Origin: Onthophagus taurus
Taxonomy: Eukaryota; Arthropoda; Insecta; Coleoptera; Scarabaeidae
DNA length: 64,000 bases
Reading direction: 5' to 3'
Assembly (NCBI RefSeq): GCF_036711975.1
Contig: NC_091966.1
Span: 32,619,501 to 32,683,500 of the forward strand
In this document: one piece after another, positions 52,570 to 64,000 of the stretch
How the letters are laid out: each line of letters starts with the position of its first letter
How positions within the stretch are numbered: the first letter of the stretch is position 1
Made by a program: the position numbers and the translations under genes
The notes under the pieces: generated by a model
What the model saw: only the letters and a program-made list of their open reading frames with translations
What the model was told of the DNA's origin: nothing
Database searches by the model: none

Positions 52570-55123
52570 TAGTGATGGAACGGATAGTGATTTTGCGAAA
52601 AGCCGGATTCGGTATCCCCTTCGGCCGGATTTCCGGTTATCCGGCATATCAATCCAGCCATTATGGTTATAATTTCTGGTGTATTTCTGAAGTGATACCC
52701 TACATTGCCACATTAATGCGATATTTGAATAAAAATTAATCGTCGAAAATTGTAGATCATTTCAAAAATTTATTTCTCAAGAACTGAAAGTAATTTTTCA
52801 AAATGGCCTTTTGCATTAAAAACAGGATACTTTAATTAGTAATTGTTGATATTTCCACAAGGATCCTTCAAGAAATTAATTTTATAGCGAATTTTGAAAA
52901 TTATCGATGAAATTTGCAACATCGAAAATTTTATCAAAACTTCACATATTGTTTTCTCAAAAACTAAAAGTTGTTTTTCAATATGGGTTGGTTCATTGGA
53001 AAAAGGACACTTTTATTAACATTTTGGCACATTTACATACTCATATTACAAGAAATGGATTTTATACGAATTTTTAAAACTTAATCGACGAAAATTGCAA
53101 AATTCGAAAAAATTGTCGATGATTTCAAAAAGTTATTTCTCAAGAACTGAAAGTGATTCTTGAAAACGGCTTGTTGCATTAAAAAGAGGATACTTTAATT
53201 AATAATTGGTGATATTTCTACAAGGATCCTTCAAGAAATTAATTTTATAGCGAATTTTGAAAATTATCGATGAAATTTGCAACATCGAAAATTTTATCAA
53301 AACTCAAATATTGTTTTCTCAAAAACTAAGTTATTTTCAAAACGGGTTGCTTCATTGGAAAGAGGACACTTTTATCAACACTTTTGGAAATTTTCATACT
53401 CATATTCCAAGAAGTGGATTTTATACGAATTTTTAAAACTTAATCGGCGAAAATTGCAAAATTTGAAAAAATAGTCGATGATTTCAAAAAGTTATTTCTC
53501 AAGAACTGAAAGTGATTCTTCAAAACGGCTTGTTGCATTAAAAAGAGGATACTTTAATTAATAATTGGTGATATTTCCACAAGGAACCTTCCAGAAATTA
53601 ATTCTATAGCGAATTTTGAAAATTATCGATGAAATTTGCAACATCGAAAATTTTTTCAAAACTTCAAATATTGTTTTCCCAAAAACTGAAAGTGATTTTT
53701 CAAAACGGCTTATTGCATTAAAAAGAGTATACTTTAATTAATAATTGGTGATATTTCCACAAGGATCCTTCAAGAAATTAATTTTATAGCGAATTTTGAA
53801 AATTATCGATGAAATTTGCAACATCGAAAATTTTATCAAAACTTCAAATATTGTTTTCTCAAAAACTAAAAGTTGTTTTTCAATATGGGTTAGTTCATTG
53901 GAAAGAGGACACTTTTATTAACACTTTGGCACATTTACATACTCATATTCCAAGAAATGGATTTTGTACGAATTTTTAAAACTTAATCGGCGAAAATTGC
54001 AAAATTCGAAAAATTTTCGATGATTTCAAAAAGTTATTTCTCAAGAACTGAAAGTGATTCTTCAAAACGGCTTGTTGCATTAAAAAAAGTATACTTTAAT
54101 TAATAATTGGTGATATTTCCACAAGGATCCTTCAAGAAATTAATTTTATAGCGAACTTTGAAAATTATCGATGAAATTTGCAACATCGAAAATTTTATCA
54201 AAACTTCAAATATTGTTTTCTCAAAAACTAAAAGTTGTTTTTCAATACGGATTAGTTCACTGGAAAGAGGACACTTTTATTAACACTTTGGCACATTTAC
54301 GTACTCCTATTCCAAGAAATGGATTTTGTACGAATTTTTAAAACTTAATCGGCGAAAATTGCAAAATTCAAAAAAATTGTCGATGATTTCAAAAAGTTAT
54401 TTCTCAAGAACTGAAAGTGATTTTTCAAAACGGCTTGTTGCATTAAAAAGAGGATACTTTAATTAATAATTAGTGATATTTCCACAAGGATCCTTCAAGA
54501 AATTAATTTTATAGCGAATTTTGAAAATTATCGATGTAATTTGTAACATCGAAAATTTTATCAAAACTTCAAATATTGTTTTCTCAAAAACTGAAAGTGA
54601 TTTTTCAAAACGGCTTGTTGCATTAAAAATGGATACTTTAATTAATGATTGGTGATATTTCGACCACGATCCTGCAAGAAATTAATTTTATAACGAATTT
54701 TGAAAATTATCGATGAAATGTGTATCATCGAAAATTTTTATCAAAACTTCAAATATTGTTTTCTCAAAAACTAAAAGTAATTTTTCAAAACGGCTTTTTG
54801 CATTAAAAAGAGGATACTTTAATTAATAATCGAACGTGATAACAGTGACAGTTGTGTTAGTAATGAATGTGATGATGAATTACAAGTGAAGAGAAGGATA
54901 CTAGACGAAACTGCCAGAGATTTTATATATCGTATTGGGATTGTTACAATGAGGTTGCTAATGATAAATAAAGTTGTATTCAATGAAAAAAGTCCTATTG
55001 GGGTTGAACTTGATTATTTCCGTAGTGTTCAACACCTAAAAGAGATACTAGTTCCTGTGAATGGTGGAGTACAAAGTAATAGGTTTTTAATATCCGGTCA
55101 AAGATGGCCAGATTCCACCACTA
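52570..55123. mobile_element. hAT-type non-autonomous element with internal satellite array, intact ends
   Basis: The left end reads TAGTGATGGAACGG at 52570; the right end reads CCACCACTA at 55115-55123. The 8-bp sequence GTTGATAT occurs directly outside both ends (52562-52569 and 55124-55131), a perfect target duplication of hAT length. Subterminal CCGGAT motifs lie at the left, with fewer at the right. Inside are a tandem array of ~180-bp units (about 52735-54830) and a unique right segment. That segment has an 80-codon open frame (54886-55128) of no recognised family, and a target site that holds the tandem MITEs in copy 1. No transposase; it must depend on a partner. Confidence 0.9.
52735..54830. 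repeat. Satellite-like array of ~180-bp units in A-B dimer order
   Basis: The anchor GCATTAAAAA followed by a TACTTTAATTA block starts at about 52813, 53176, 53535, 53715, 54077, 54440, 54620 and 54800: spacings 363, 359, 180, 362, 363, 180 and 180. Long spacings contain a second, diverged half (B) that starts with CATTGGAAAGAGGACACTTT and aligns to A (AAAAGAGGATACTTTAATTA). Both halves end in TTTCTCAA[AG]AACT[GA]AAAG. The array is therefore a 180-bp unit arranged as A-B dimers, with extra single A units where B was lost or A duplicated. Confidence 0.9.
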
Positions 55124-55131
55124 GTTGATAT

Positions 55132-56090
55132 ATTATACCAAATTTTGAGTTTCCAACGTAAACGTTTTATTTTACCAAAAAATATAATATAGTTCACCAG
55201 GTTGAATTTGACATTTTTTGAACAAATTTTGTTTGGAAAACAAAATTTAAGTTTTTTGGAAAATTAGTTTTTTATTTATTTATTTTAATTTAATATTTTG
55301 CTATAGATGAAAAATATAAGATAAAACGTAATTAATTCTATTAACACAGTCATTTTATATCTTAAATAACTCCATCATCACCATGATTAAGAAAATTTCA
55401 AAAAATGTTTAATAAGAACTTTAATCAGTTAAAAACAAATTTATCGTATCCATAAAGTTCGTGGTAAAACGTTAACGGGTACTCGTGAGAATGTTAGATA
55501 AGCTAAAATTATTATTCGCACATAACAACTTATCGAGTTCCTTTAACATTTTTTTTTTTTGAAAGATAATTTCAGTTTAAATTCAAGCCAGTGACTATTA
55601 AATTTTGGAAATTATTACTTAATGTTACGAAATATATATCACGTAATCCTATTTAAGTTCTCTGAGCCGAGCACAAAATGGTAAACGATGATTCGTCCTC
55701 GGTGAATATCAATGAACAAAGTGGTATCGTTTTGCAGGCAGCTGCTAAAATTGACCTTGAGGTCATATCCATTTAGAAGAAACATTCAACCGTTAAAATT
55801 TGAAATGACAAATCAAAACATAAAACAATCACAATCAAAAAATTGTTAAAAATAAAGTTTTTTTTGTCAAAAATATTGTTTTATCACAATTTACTTGATT
55901 ATGATTCCTATGGGGAGGTAATCACTATCGAAAAGCTTTTATATTATTTATAAAACCGCGAGGAAATCGGGTATTGATTTGGTTGTTTGGTTTTTATTTA
56001 GATTATTCTTTGTTCGATCCAATTTCATTTTGTCGTGTTCAAAAAAACAAGCAGATAGAGCGAAGAAAAGTGTAAAGGGGGGGAAACAAA
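55132..56090. other. Spacer between the hAT-type element and GST-5
   Basis: AT-rich. No exon recognised. The right-hand end is the GST-5 promoter flank. Confidence 0.4.
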
Positions 56091-56098
56091 AATGTTCC

Positions 56099-56195
56099 TA
56101 TAAATAGAACTGGATATTAACCACTTCCATTTAGTCGCAAACGAAGTCTGCCATCGTTTGGATCCAATAAAACGAATAAATTCAAATAAATTCAG
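56099..56195 (+). promoter_or_regulatory. TATA box, start site and 5' non-coding exon of GST-5
   Basis: TATAAATA at 56099-56106; initiator-like TTTAGTC with its A at 56133, 34 bases downstream. The transcribed part runs to a donor (TTCAG|GTAGGT) at about 56195. The acceptor (TTACACAG) lies about 15 bases before the ATG at 56374, so the leader is spliced. GST-6 has the same arrangement. Confidence 0.65.
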
Positions 56196-56373
56196 GTAGG
56201 TGTATGTTTTTGCTCATAATCACATCCGACCTTGATGTAATTATAGTATGTAGATGTAGTTCTAGACATCTATTTAGTTTTCCGCCTCGTGATTACAATC
56301 TCATTAACATTTTTATTCCAATTTTAAAAAATCGAAAAAAATTATTTTGTTACACAGAAAATAATTAATAAAA

Positions 56374-57164
<791 letters not shown>

Positions 57165-57194
57165 ATTTCTTTTTTGTATTCTACAACAATAAAA

Positions 57195-57830
57195 GTTTTT
57201 ATTCTAAAAATAATCTTTGATGTTTAACTTTATAAAAATAACACATTTAAGATTGCTTTTTTTTCAGGGTAATTAAAGTATCAAATTCCGATTTAATTGT
57301 AATCTGTGAACCTTGTAGTGTTTTTAAATTTATAGATAAATAAGGTAATCTAAGCATATTAATTTTCAAGTTCAATATTTATTTGTTTGCTTCAAAGGTT
57401 TGTTTAAGAAAAAAAAAATATTTTTTTTTCCACAAGTGATGATAAATAAATCTTAATTAAATGATTTTTTATTACTGGTTAACATTAATTAAGTGTATTC
57501 CTGGTATTTAAATATTTATGGGTGTTTTTATAAAAAATCATAATTTTGGTACTCTTATTCTTTCCTCATAACATTTTTGTAACAAGTAATTAATTTTTAT
57601 CGATAATTTAGTATTCAAAATACTATTAAATATTAATTCAGAAAATATGTTAATTGATCCATCGTTGTACCTTGAAACAACGTTGAGTGTAAATTGGGCC
57701 AATTAGTACTACACCTAATTGTATTTATCTACTTTATTATTAACAACAAAAATAGACCTTGTAAGTACATACATGGATATATTTTTAATTACAAAACATT
57801 GTAGTGACTAAAGTCAATTGACAAGATAAT
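57195..57830. other. Spacer 3' of GST-5
   Basis: AT-rich, no recognised feature. Confidence 0.4.
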
Positions 57831-57839
57831 TTGTTCTTC

Positions 57840-58220
57840 TCTTTTTGACAATCCAAATCAAAGACCGTCTTCTTCGATTTTTCTTCTCTAATCAATTCAA
57901 AGTAACTTTATGGATCGTCATCTGATGAAGACTACAAAGCTGAATATTTTCGTAACTTTCCTCTTCACTACATTCTTTAAAACTTTTTTGAATTTTAGTG
58001 CTTCTCTAGCAATTTTTCTTTTTACAGTTTGTTTACCATTTTTTTTCTGTTTAACATGTTTAGCATCATTTTTACTTTAAATAATTTTAATTGTTCTTCA
58101 ATTTCGTTTTTTTTTCTGGCGTATCTGATAATATCCCATTCTTCTACCTCTGTTTTGTTTCTTTCCGGAAGCTGTCATCGGAGTGGTCACTACCACCTTC
58201 ATCGTTGACAGCCATCGTGA
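57840..58220 (-). pseudogene. Possible C-terminal tail of a pogo/Tigger-type transposase
   Basis: Minus strand: MAVNDEGGSDHSDDSFRKE, NGILSDTPEKKRN, then a Lys-rich run (KKNGKQTVKRKIAREALKF) and SSSDDDP. A T-D-T-P-x-K motif followed by basic text and Asp/Ser clusters is common at the end of DDE_1 transposases. Without the catalytic part this is uncertain. Confidence 0.35.
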
Positions 58221-58865
58221 CTTATAGATTGTTCACGTAATTCAATTTACATCTAACCGACTCTTTGCTAAATGTCATGCATTTTGTTTTTTCGGAGGAT
58301 ATTGCCATATTAAGAAAAACTAGAAAGATGTAGCACATGTTTCTGTATTCATGTTTCTGTATTCACTCTTGGTCACAAATTCAATGATCTTTGTCTCTAG
58401 AGTCCCAGCTCGACGATTTTTACTTCTACGTTTTTCTGGTTTTTGTTTTATAAATACCCAATTTGATCGTTATCAGGTAAGGTTTCGGTAGTTTGTTGAC
58501 TTGTGGACGGTTGACGTTATTTAATTTATACCTTACCGACTACGTGCTTTTTGTTGTTTCGGTGGATATGGCCATGTTGAATTTTTCTGCTGTTTCATAG
58601 AAAGTAGAGAATTCTCTACTCTCAAGACGCTCTTTGTAGAGCGGTCCCATTCTATACTCCATCTTTAGTTTTGTGATCTTTTTTATCATTTTGTCCATTA
58701 TTACACTGAATAGAAAGGAGTCAAACTGTCAAACTAAAACAGCTGCTTTATCAAAGACGCCTGTAGTGGATCTGTTTCTCTTGAAGCACTGTTCACTGTT
58801 TTACTCTATAATTCTCAGTGTCCTTTTTTTGACATTCTTTAAATATCAGTATCTAAATGCTTTAT
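58221..58865. other. Spacer with a weak internal direct repeat
   Basis: Two related stretches, near 58235-58310 and 58515-58580, share AATTTA[CT]A, ACCGACT, GC-TTTTTGTT and TTTCGG-GGATAT-GCCAT. No gene. Confidence 0.35.
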
Positions 58866-58869
58866 TGCC

Positions 58870-59280
58870 ATTCAGTGGGTATTAAGATGTATTTTTAGCT
58901 TATTAATTGTTTTTCTGATTTCTCTAGCTATAAGTGGCGCTTCTTGCTTTATAGAACCCGTCTCTTGATTCTCTACATTTTCTTCTGCATGATATATATT
59001 TGTGAAATGGCATTCCAATTTATCTAGCGGAATCCTTTTGATCTGCACAAATTCGTTTACTGTCTTTTTGGATTTTTGAGCATCCTCCAAATTTTCCTTT
59101 GGGCACCGTATAAGTCGTTATCCATATCACAAGTATATTTGGCCCAGTACTTTCTTTTTTCACTTTGTTTCTTGTTTTAATGTATACTCTATAGTTTTCT
59201 GGTGAGGGAGAGCTTTTGTGTTGTTGGTAAACTTTTCGTTTTTGTTCAGCCAACTATTTGACCTCTGGCACAAACTAATG
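58870..59280 (-). pseudogene. LINE fragment, endonuclease-to-reverse-transcriptase linker
   Basis: Minus strand, two overlapping frames: AEQKRKVYQQHKSSPSPENY then YIKTRNKVKKES (59253-59150), and SKKTVNEFVQIKRIP, ECHFTNIYHAEENVE, REIRKTINKLK (59080-58890). The charged R-N-K-V-K-K segment followed by a W-x-x-H-F-x-x-I-Y-like block matches the linker of insect LINEs. The catalytic parts are not nearby. Confidence 0.5.
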
Positions 59281-59889
59281 ATTTTATTTGTTTTTGAGTA
59301 TTAGTCATAGTGCCAATGGCCTCCAGTGCTGCAGCCATTATTGATTTCTGTATTGTCATACATTGTTTTCCAATGTTGTCGTCTTTATTTTCCGTTCCGT
59401 CCAGTTTGTAAGTCCTTTTTTATATATTTCTTGCTTACTTTCATGCGTTAGAGATTCTAGATTATATTTGTCCGTGATTATTAGCGATTTTTTAATTTTA
59501 ATAGGTTTTTTGATACTGAGCTTGATTTAGTAATATATGTAGTTACCTTCGTTTCAAAATTCTTTTGTTCTAACTGTGACTAAGATAGGTTTCGAATCTT
59601 TGAAATTGATGAACGAGAATTTTTGGGATTTCAAACGTTAGAAAATTTCGCGTTGCGATCTTAAACACACTAGAATTTCCGACTAGGCGTTGACAAATTT
59701 GTCTTGCGTTTGATAGATGTGCAACAATGGTTGGAGAAGAATCAGGTGTTCAACAAAAAATGAAATGGCAAATTTCTTCCATTTTGCATCACACATACTA
59801 AGTTTAGTTGTTTATGATTTATGTTCAGTTCTGCAAATTCAAAGTTATTTTTCAAGTATTCAGAAAAATGTTATATTTTTATTTGGAAA

Positions 59890-60345
59890 GGTGTTTTAAA
59901 GTAGATTAGTAGTAAATTTTCAGCTCCTCTGTTTTCTTTTTGATGTGAACTTTCTGGCGCAGTCTTGTGTCTAAGGAGATGTTCAGGTACTTTGCTGTTA
60001 TTGCATAAGGAACTTGAGCGTTATTTTTTTTGTTTACATTTAAATTTATTTACCATTCTTTGGTCCATGAATATATTTTATTTACTGCTATTTGCAGCTT
60101 GTCTCTAGCTGTCGCTAGAATGTTAATGTCATCTGTGAAAGTGCCAATGGTATCCTGTTCTAACTTTTGTGGCACTCCAGCTTTGATATTTCTTGGATCT
60201 GTGTATTCTTCTTTCTACTTTACTCTGAAATGTCTATTCGAAATATATGATTCCAAAATATCCGATGTTAAGATTTTGCTATTAGAATGTCTTTTAAACG
60301 ACTATCTTGAATTGTTTTGTGAATTAGGTTGTATTAGATAGTTTC
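59890..60345 (-). pseudogene. LINE reverse transcriptase fragment (Jockey-like palm and thumb)
   Basis: Minus strand. A degenerate SYISNRHFRVK, then T-F-T-D-D-I-N-I-L-A-like text shifted by frame (about 60150), AANKIY-like and an N-x-N-K-K segment, then ISLDTRLRQKVHIKKKTEEL (about 59985-59925). This is the order palm C to thumb in Jockey-type elements. Many stops. Confidence 0.55.
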
Positions 60346-60850
60346 AACTGTACGGTTGAGTTGTTTACTTTGTTGATGGTTGATGTAACGTACAAATCTT
60401 TCAATCATTGCAATTAAATTCGTAGATGTTCATTTTGCTTTAATTTCTAATGTGCAACAAATAAAGAAATAATTGTCCAAAAATAGATACCTAAAACATT
60501 AATCCAACGATGAGTTCGATTTTTATTCTTTGCGTAACCAATAAAATCGAGTTTTTCGAAGTAAAAAATTAGAGTGGATTAAAAATGTTTACAATCCTAA
60601 TCGATTTAAAATTAAAATCTCGATTTTTAACACTTGAAATGGTTTAAACACTATTTTGAATCGTTAAAATTGTGTAAATTACTTGTGTATTTATTAATGT
60701 CAAGGATAAGCTGTGTAAATAAATCACCTAGGTGGAAAATCACAAAATAATGAATTGATTTGCTGATATCATTTTATTTATTTGTTTTTTTCCATCAAAT
60801 TTCGTTTAATCGTGTTCTAAAGAAAGCCGGGAGAAGGGGATACCGAATAT
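60346..60850. other. Spacer upstream of GST-6
   Basis: AT-rich sequence leading to the GST-6 promoter; nothing else recognised. Confidence 0.4.
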
Positions 60851-60855
60851 ATTGC

Positions 60856-60916
60856 TATAAATAGGACTCAAATCAATCAATTTTATTCAGTACAAGCGAA
60901 ATTTGGCGTTGTTTCG
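60856..60916 (+). promoter_or_regulatory. TATA box, start site and 5' non-coding exon of GST-6
   Basis: TATAAATA at 60856-60863, initiator TTCAGT with its A at 60889 (33 bases downstream), and a donor TTTCG|GTAACT at 60916. The acceptor AAATAG is at 61120, one base before the ATG at 61122. The same architecture as GST-5. Confidence 0.7.
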
Positions 60917-61121
60917 GTAACTAACAAACTTCGGAAAAAAAACTTTCAGATATAAAGGCGTGTTTATTGTTAATCAATTGTGACCTCGATTTAATAATAG
61001 ATACAATCCTAAATAATACCTGTCGTTTCTTTCCTACACGTAAATACAAGTTCAAATCAGATTAAAAAAATCATATAATCATTTTGTTGTTTTGAAAAAA
61101 ATAATCGTTTCGTTAAATAGA

Positions 61122-61912
<791 letters not shown>

Positions 61913-62038
61913 AACAATCCTTTTTTAACAATAAATTTTTTTCTTAAAATAATCGTTTAATTGCTACCCAACAAAAATAAAATTTCCAATTTCCAATTTG
62001 TTATTGAAATAAAAATTTCTTTTTAGGAAAATCTAAAA

Positions 62039-62482
62039 ATGTCTTCAACAAAAGTATCTTACTTCAACGGAAAAGGACTCGCCGAAACTATTCGCATCCT
62101 CTTAAAATATGGAAAAGTTGATTTCGAAGATATTCGTTTTGAAAAAGAAAATTGGCCCGAAATAAAACCAACGGTACCTTTTGGACAAGTTCCAATTTAC
62201 GAGGAAGATGGTAAAAAAATTAATCAGAGTGTCGCAATTTCTCGTTATCTTGCCAAAAAGTTTGGATTAACCGGATCTAATGAATGGGAAGATTTGGAAC
62301 TCGATGCCATTGTTGATACTATCACCGATTTTAGAATGAAAGCAGTTCCAATTTACATGGAAAGCGATCCCGATAAAAAAGAAGTTATTAAACAAGATTT
62401 TTTGGTTGAAACTGTTCCGTATTATTTGGAGAAATTTGATAAAATTGCTGGAGAGAATGGTGGATTTATGGCTATTAAAAAG
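62039..62482 (+). CDS. GstS: Sigma-class glutathione S-transferase GST-7, N-terminal exon only (gene runs off the window)
   Basis: One exon of 148 codons covers what are three exons in GST-5 and GST-6. It starts MSSTKVSYFNGKGLAETIRI with the catalytic Tyr at 8. It includes KPTVPFGQVPIYEEDGK, NQSVAISRYLAKKFGLTG and EDLELDAIVDTITDFRM, then VPYYLEKFDKIAGENGGFM, ending AIKK with donor GTAAAA in phase 0. That phase fits the final LTWADF-type exon, which is not found by 64000; the intron is more than 1.5 kb and holds a transposon. TTTTTAG a few bases upstream of the ATG suggests a spliced leader. Of the set it reads closest to classic insect sigma GSTs. Confidence 0.88.
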
Positions 62483-63050
62483 GTAAAAATATTACTGTCT
62501 CTGTCCAATAATAAGCATTGAATTTCATGTAAATCTAAATCCCAAAATAAGTGTCCGTCTTAAAATAAAAACAAGTTTTATAGATCTATGAATGAAAATA
62601 TATTTTCTTCTAGTAACAATTCTTATATAATAATGACTTAAGATTAATAAAACAATATGTGCTTTTATATGGGAGTGTTACTTAAGTGGCAATCTTTGCC
62701 TGAGCCGCTTCGACGAGGTTGCTATCACATTTAAGGCAAAGTCGTAACTGTTCTAATCAAATCAGTTTGTTTTTGCGTAAACGGGAACAATTTATAATTG
62801 TTACTGCCATTTACCTTCATGATTGCTATCATACATTGTTAATGTGATAGGAAGACCTTTTTCATACCTAATATTTTACTTCTGACTGGAGAGCAGATAA
62901 AGTTGAGTGTAGCTTATAGTTGGTGTTATTTCTACTTCTATTTTTTGATCCTTAATTAAAAATGTCATTGTATGAACCGAAAAAATAATGAACAGTTGGG
63001 TAAAACGAGATACGATCCTGCATTACCCAACTCCTTTTATATTGATATAA
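62483..63050. other. Start of the last intron of GST-7
   Basis: AT-rich; no exon with an LTWADF-like start is present. 62.95-63.05 kb contains a small inverted pair (TTGGGTAA and TTACCCAA near 62996-63030), possibly related to the end of the transposon that follows. Confidence 0.4.
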
Positions 63051-63059
63051 CTCAAAAAT

Positions 63060-64000
63060 GCACCAAGCTGTGGAGGAACTATTAGAGGGTAAAATGGCTA
63101 ACCTAAGGGCTTCCAAGCCGTTTGAAGTTCCTCGTAAAAACTCTTGCAGCTAGAGTTCAAAAATAAGGAAATAAGAGCTTAACCGTAAAGAACCATTGAA
63201 GAGAAAAGTGAGCTTTCTGAGATTTACTGAGATTTTTTTATAGAGGCACGATTATTTGGTTTCATATTAAATGATTTCAGAACTTTGGCGTTTGAAGTGC
63301 CAGAGCGAAATCACTTGCACAATCAAACATCAAGCTGAGCACTCCTGAGCCAACATCGCTTGCAAGAGCCGTGGGTTTTAATAGACCTGCAGTTCAGAAA
63401 TATTTTAAGCTGCTCTCTGATGTGCTCTATGAACATAAGATTGATGCCGAACATATTTATAACGTGGACGAAACCGACATAATGACAGTACCATAGAAGA
63501 AGTCAAAATGTCTACCATTGCGTGAAAGAAAAAACAAGTTTGTTGTATATTTTGAGCAGAAGTGTTTATGCCGCCAGCACTCATTTTTCCAAAAGCAAAG
63601 CCAGAGTTTTTCAAAACGAAATTTTTACAGTTTGGTTTTGTGAGTTTATAGAGTTTGCCAAATCTTCCAGAAAGAAACCTGTTCTTTTGCTCTTGGACGG
63701 TCATTCAATACATACTAAAATTTTAGACGTAATTGAAAAAGCCACAGCTAACAACTTTATACTGCTATGCTTTTCACCACACACCATTCGCAGATTGCAG
63801 CCGCTAGAGATGAGTTTCATAGCGCTACTCCGCACGTATTACTCTTTAGAAGTCCAAAATGGATGTAACATCATCCAAGACGTCCTATTACTGTAAACCA
63901 AATAGAAAAGCTTTTTCAAAATGCATATAAGAAAGCCACATGCGTCCAAACTGCAGTTAGTGGATTTAGAAAAAGTGGAATACATCCGCTTAATGCTTTT
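63060..64000 (+). pseudogene. Pogo/Tigger-type transposase relic inside the GST-7 intron, cut by the window edge
   Basis: Plus strand in shifting frames. A Pipsqueak-type helix-turn-helix start reads M..AVEELLEGKMANLRASK (about 63059-63115). Then LFGFILNDFRTLAFEV, RPAVQKYFKLLSDVLYEHKI with DAEHIYNVDETDIMTVP (catalytic first Asp region, about 63380-63495), and MPPALIFPKAKPEFF. Next are FTVWFCEFIEFAK, KPVLLLLDGHSIHTK (second catalytic Asp, about 63680-63720), FSPHTIRRLQPLEMSF, and a C-terminal FRKSGIHPLN. Frameshifts and stops make it inactive; the last part continues past 64000. Confidence 0.82.

Noticed and set aside
54886-55128. 80-codon frame in the hAT-type element considered as transposase
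   Set aside because: No hAT catalytic or dimerisation motif is visible; part of the frame lies in the subterminal repeats.
57915-57965. CTGATGA considered as another hammerhead core
   Set aside because: No GAAA and no stem II partner follow.

Overview
The window is AT-rich, intron-containing nuclear DNA from an insect. Three things point there: a flightin gene, a myofilin-like gene (both thick-filament proteins of insect muscle) and a cluster of sigma-class glutathione S-transferases (GSTs) in the insect style. The dense mix of decayed Penelope-like, non-LTR, pogo/Tigger, Tc1/mariner and hAT elements would suit a beetle, but the order is inference.

Layout. 1-10.7 kb is gene-free and holds a palindromic tandem repeat (2.5-3.07 kb), a foldback (7.2 kb) and a Penelope relic (7.65-8.83 kb). 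Flightin is at 10.70-11.26 kb (minus). A non-LTR retrotransposon (13.6-15.8 kb), a second LINE relic (16.0-17.2 kb) and a Tc1/mariner fragment follow. The myofilin-like gene (minus) runs from 29.4 to 22.5 kb as two coding exons around a 6-kb intron that itself holds a LINE relic. 30.7-33.8 kb is more decayed transposon sequence. From 34.9 kb to the right edge lies the GST cluster: four genes on the minus strand (34.9, 37.4, 44.1, 51.1 kb) and three on the plus strand (56.4, 61.1, 62.0 kb; the last runs off the window). Its spacers and introns are filled with transposons, satellite-like arrays and hairpins.

GST gene models. Six are complete by eye: splice sites and phases agree and give 218, 220, 218, 218, 204 and 204 residues. 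Each has the N-terminal catalytic Tyr, the F-G-Q-[VL]-P glutathione-site loop and the Q-S (Q-T in one) motif. Ancestral introns sit after codon ~45 (phase 1), after ~100 (phase 1) and just before the last exon (phase 0). GST-3 and GST-4 lack the first; GST-7 lacks the first two.

Most interesting structure. (1) A 2.55-kb hAT-type element at 52570-55123, with perfect 8-bp target duplications, carries an internal array of ~180-bp repeats in a 360-bp A-B dimer arrangement. (2) A second, decayed copy of that element at 47.2-49.06 kb contains two tandem TA-flanked MITEs, and the first copy preserves the empty site. (3) A hammerhead ribozyme-like motif lies at the 3' end of a Penelope-like element (50240-50285). 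(4) Three long palindromes sit inside an intron of GST-2, with a fourth, looser relative at 46.9 kb. (5) Another ~178-bp tandem repeat sits in intron 1 of GST-1.

All identifications are by eye from translated motifs and memory of families; no database search was run.
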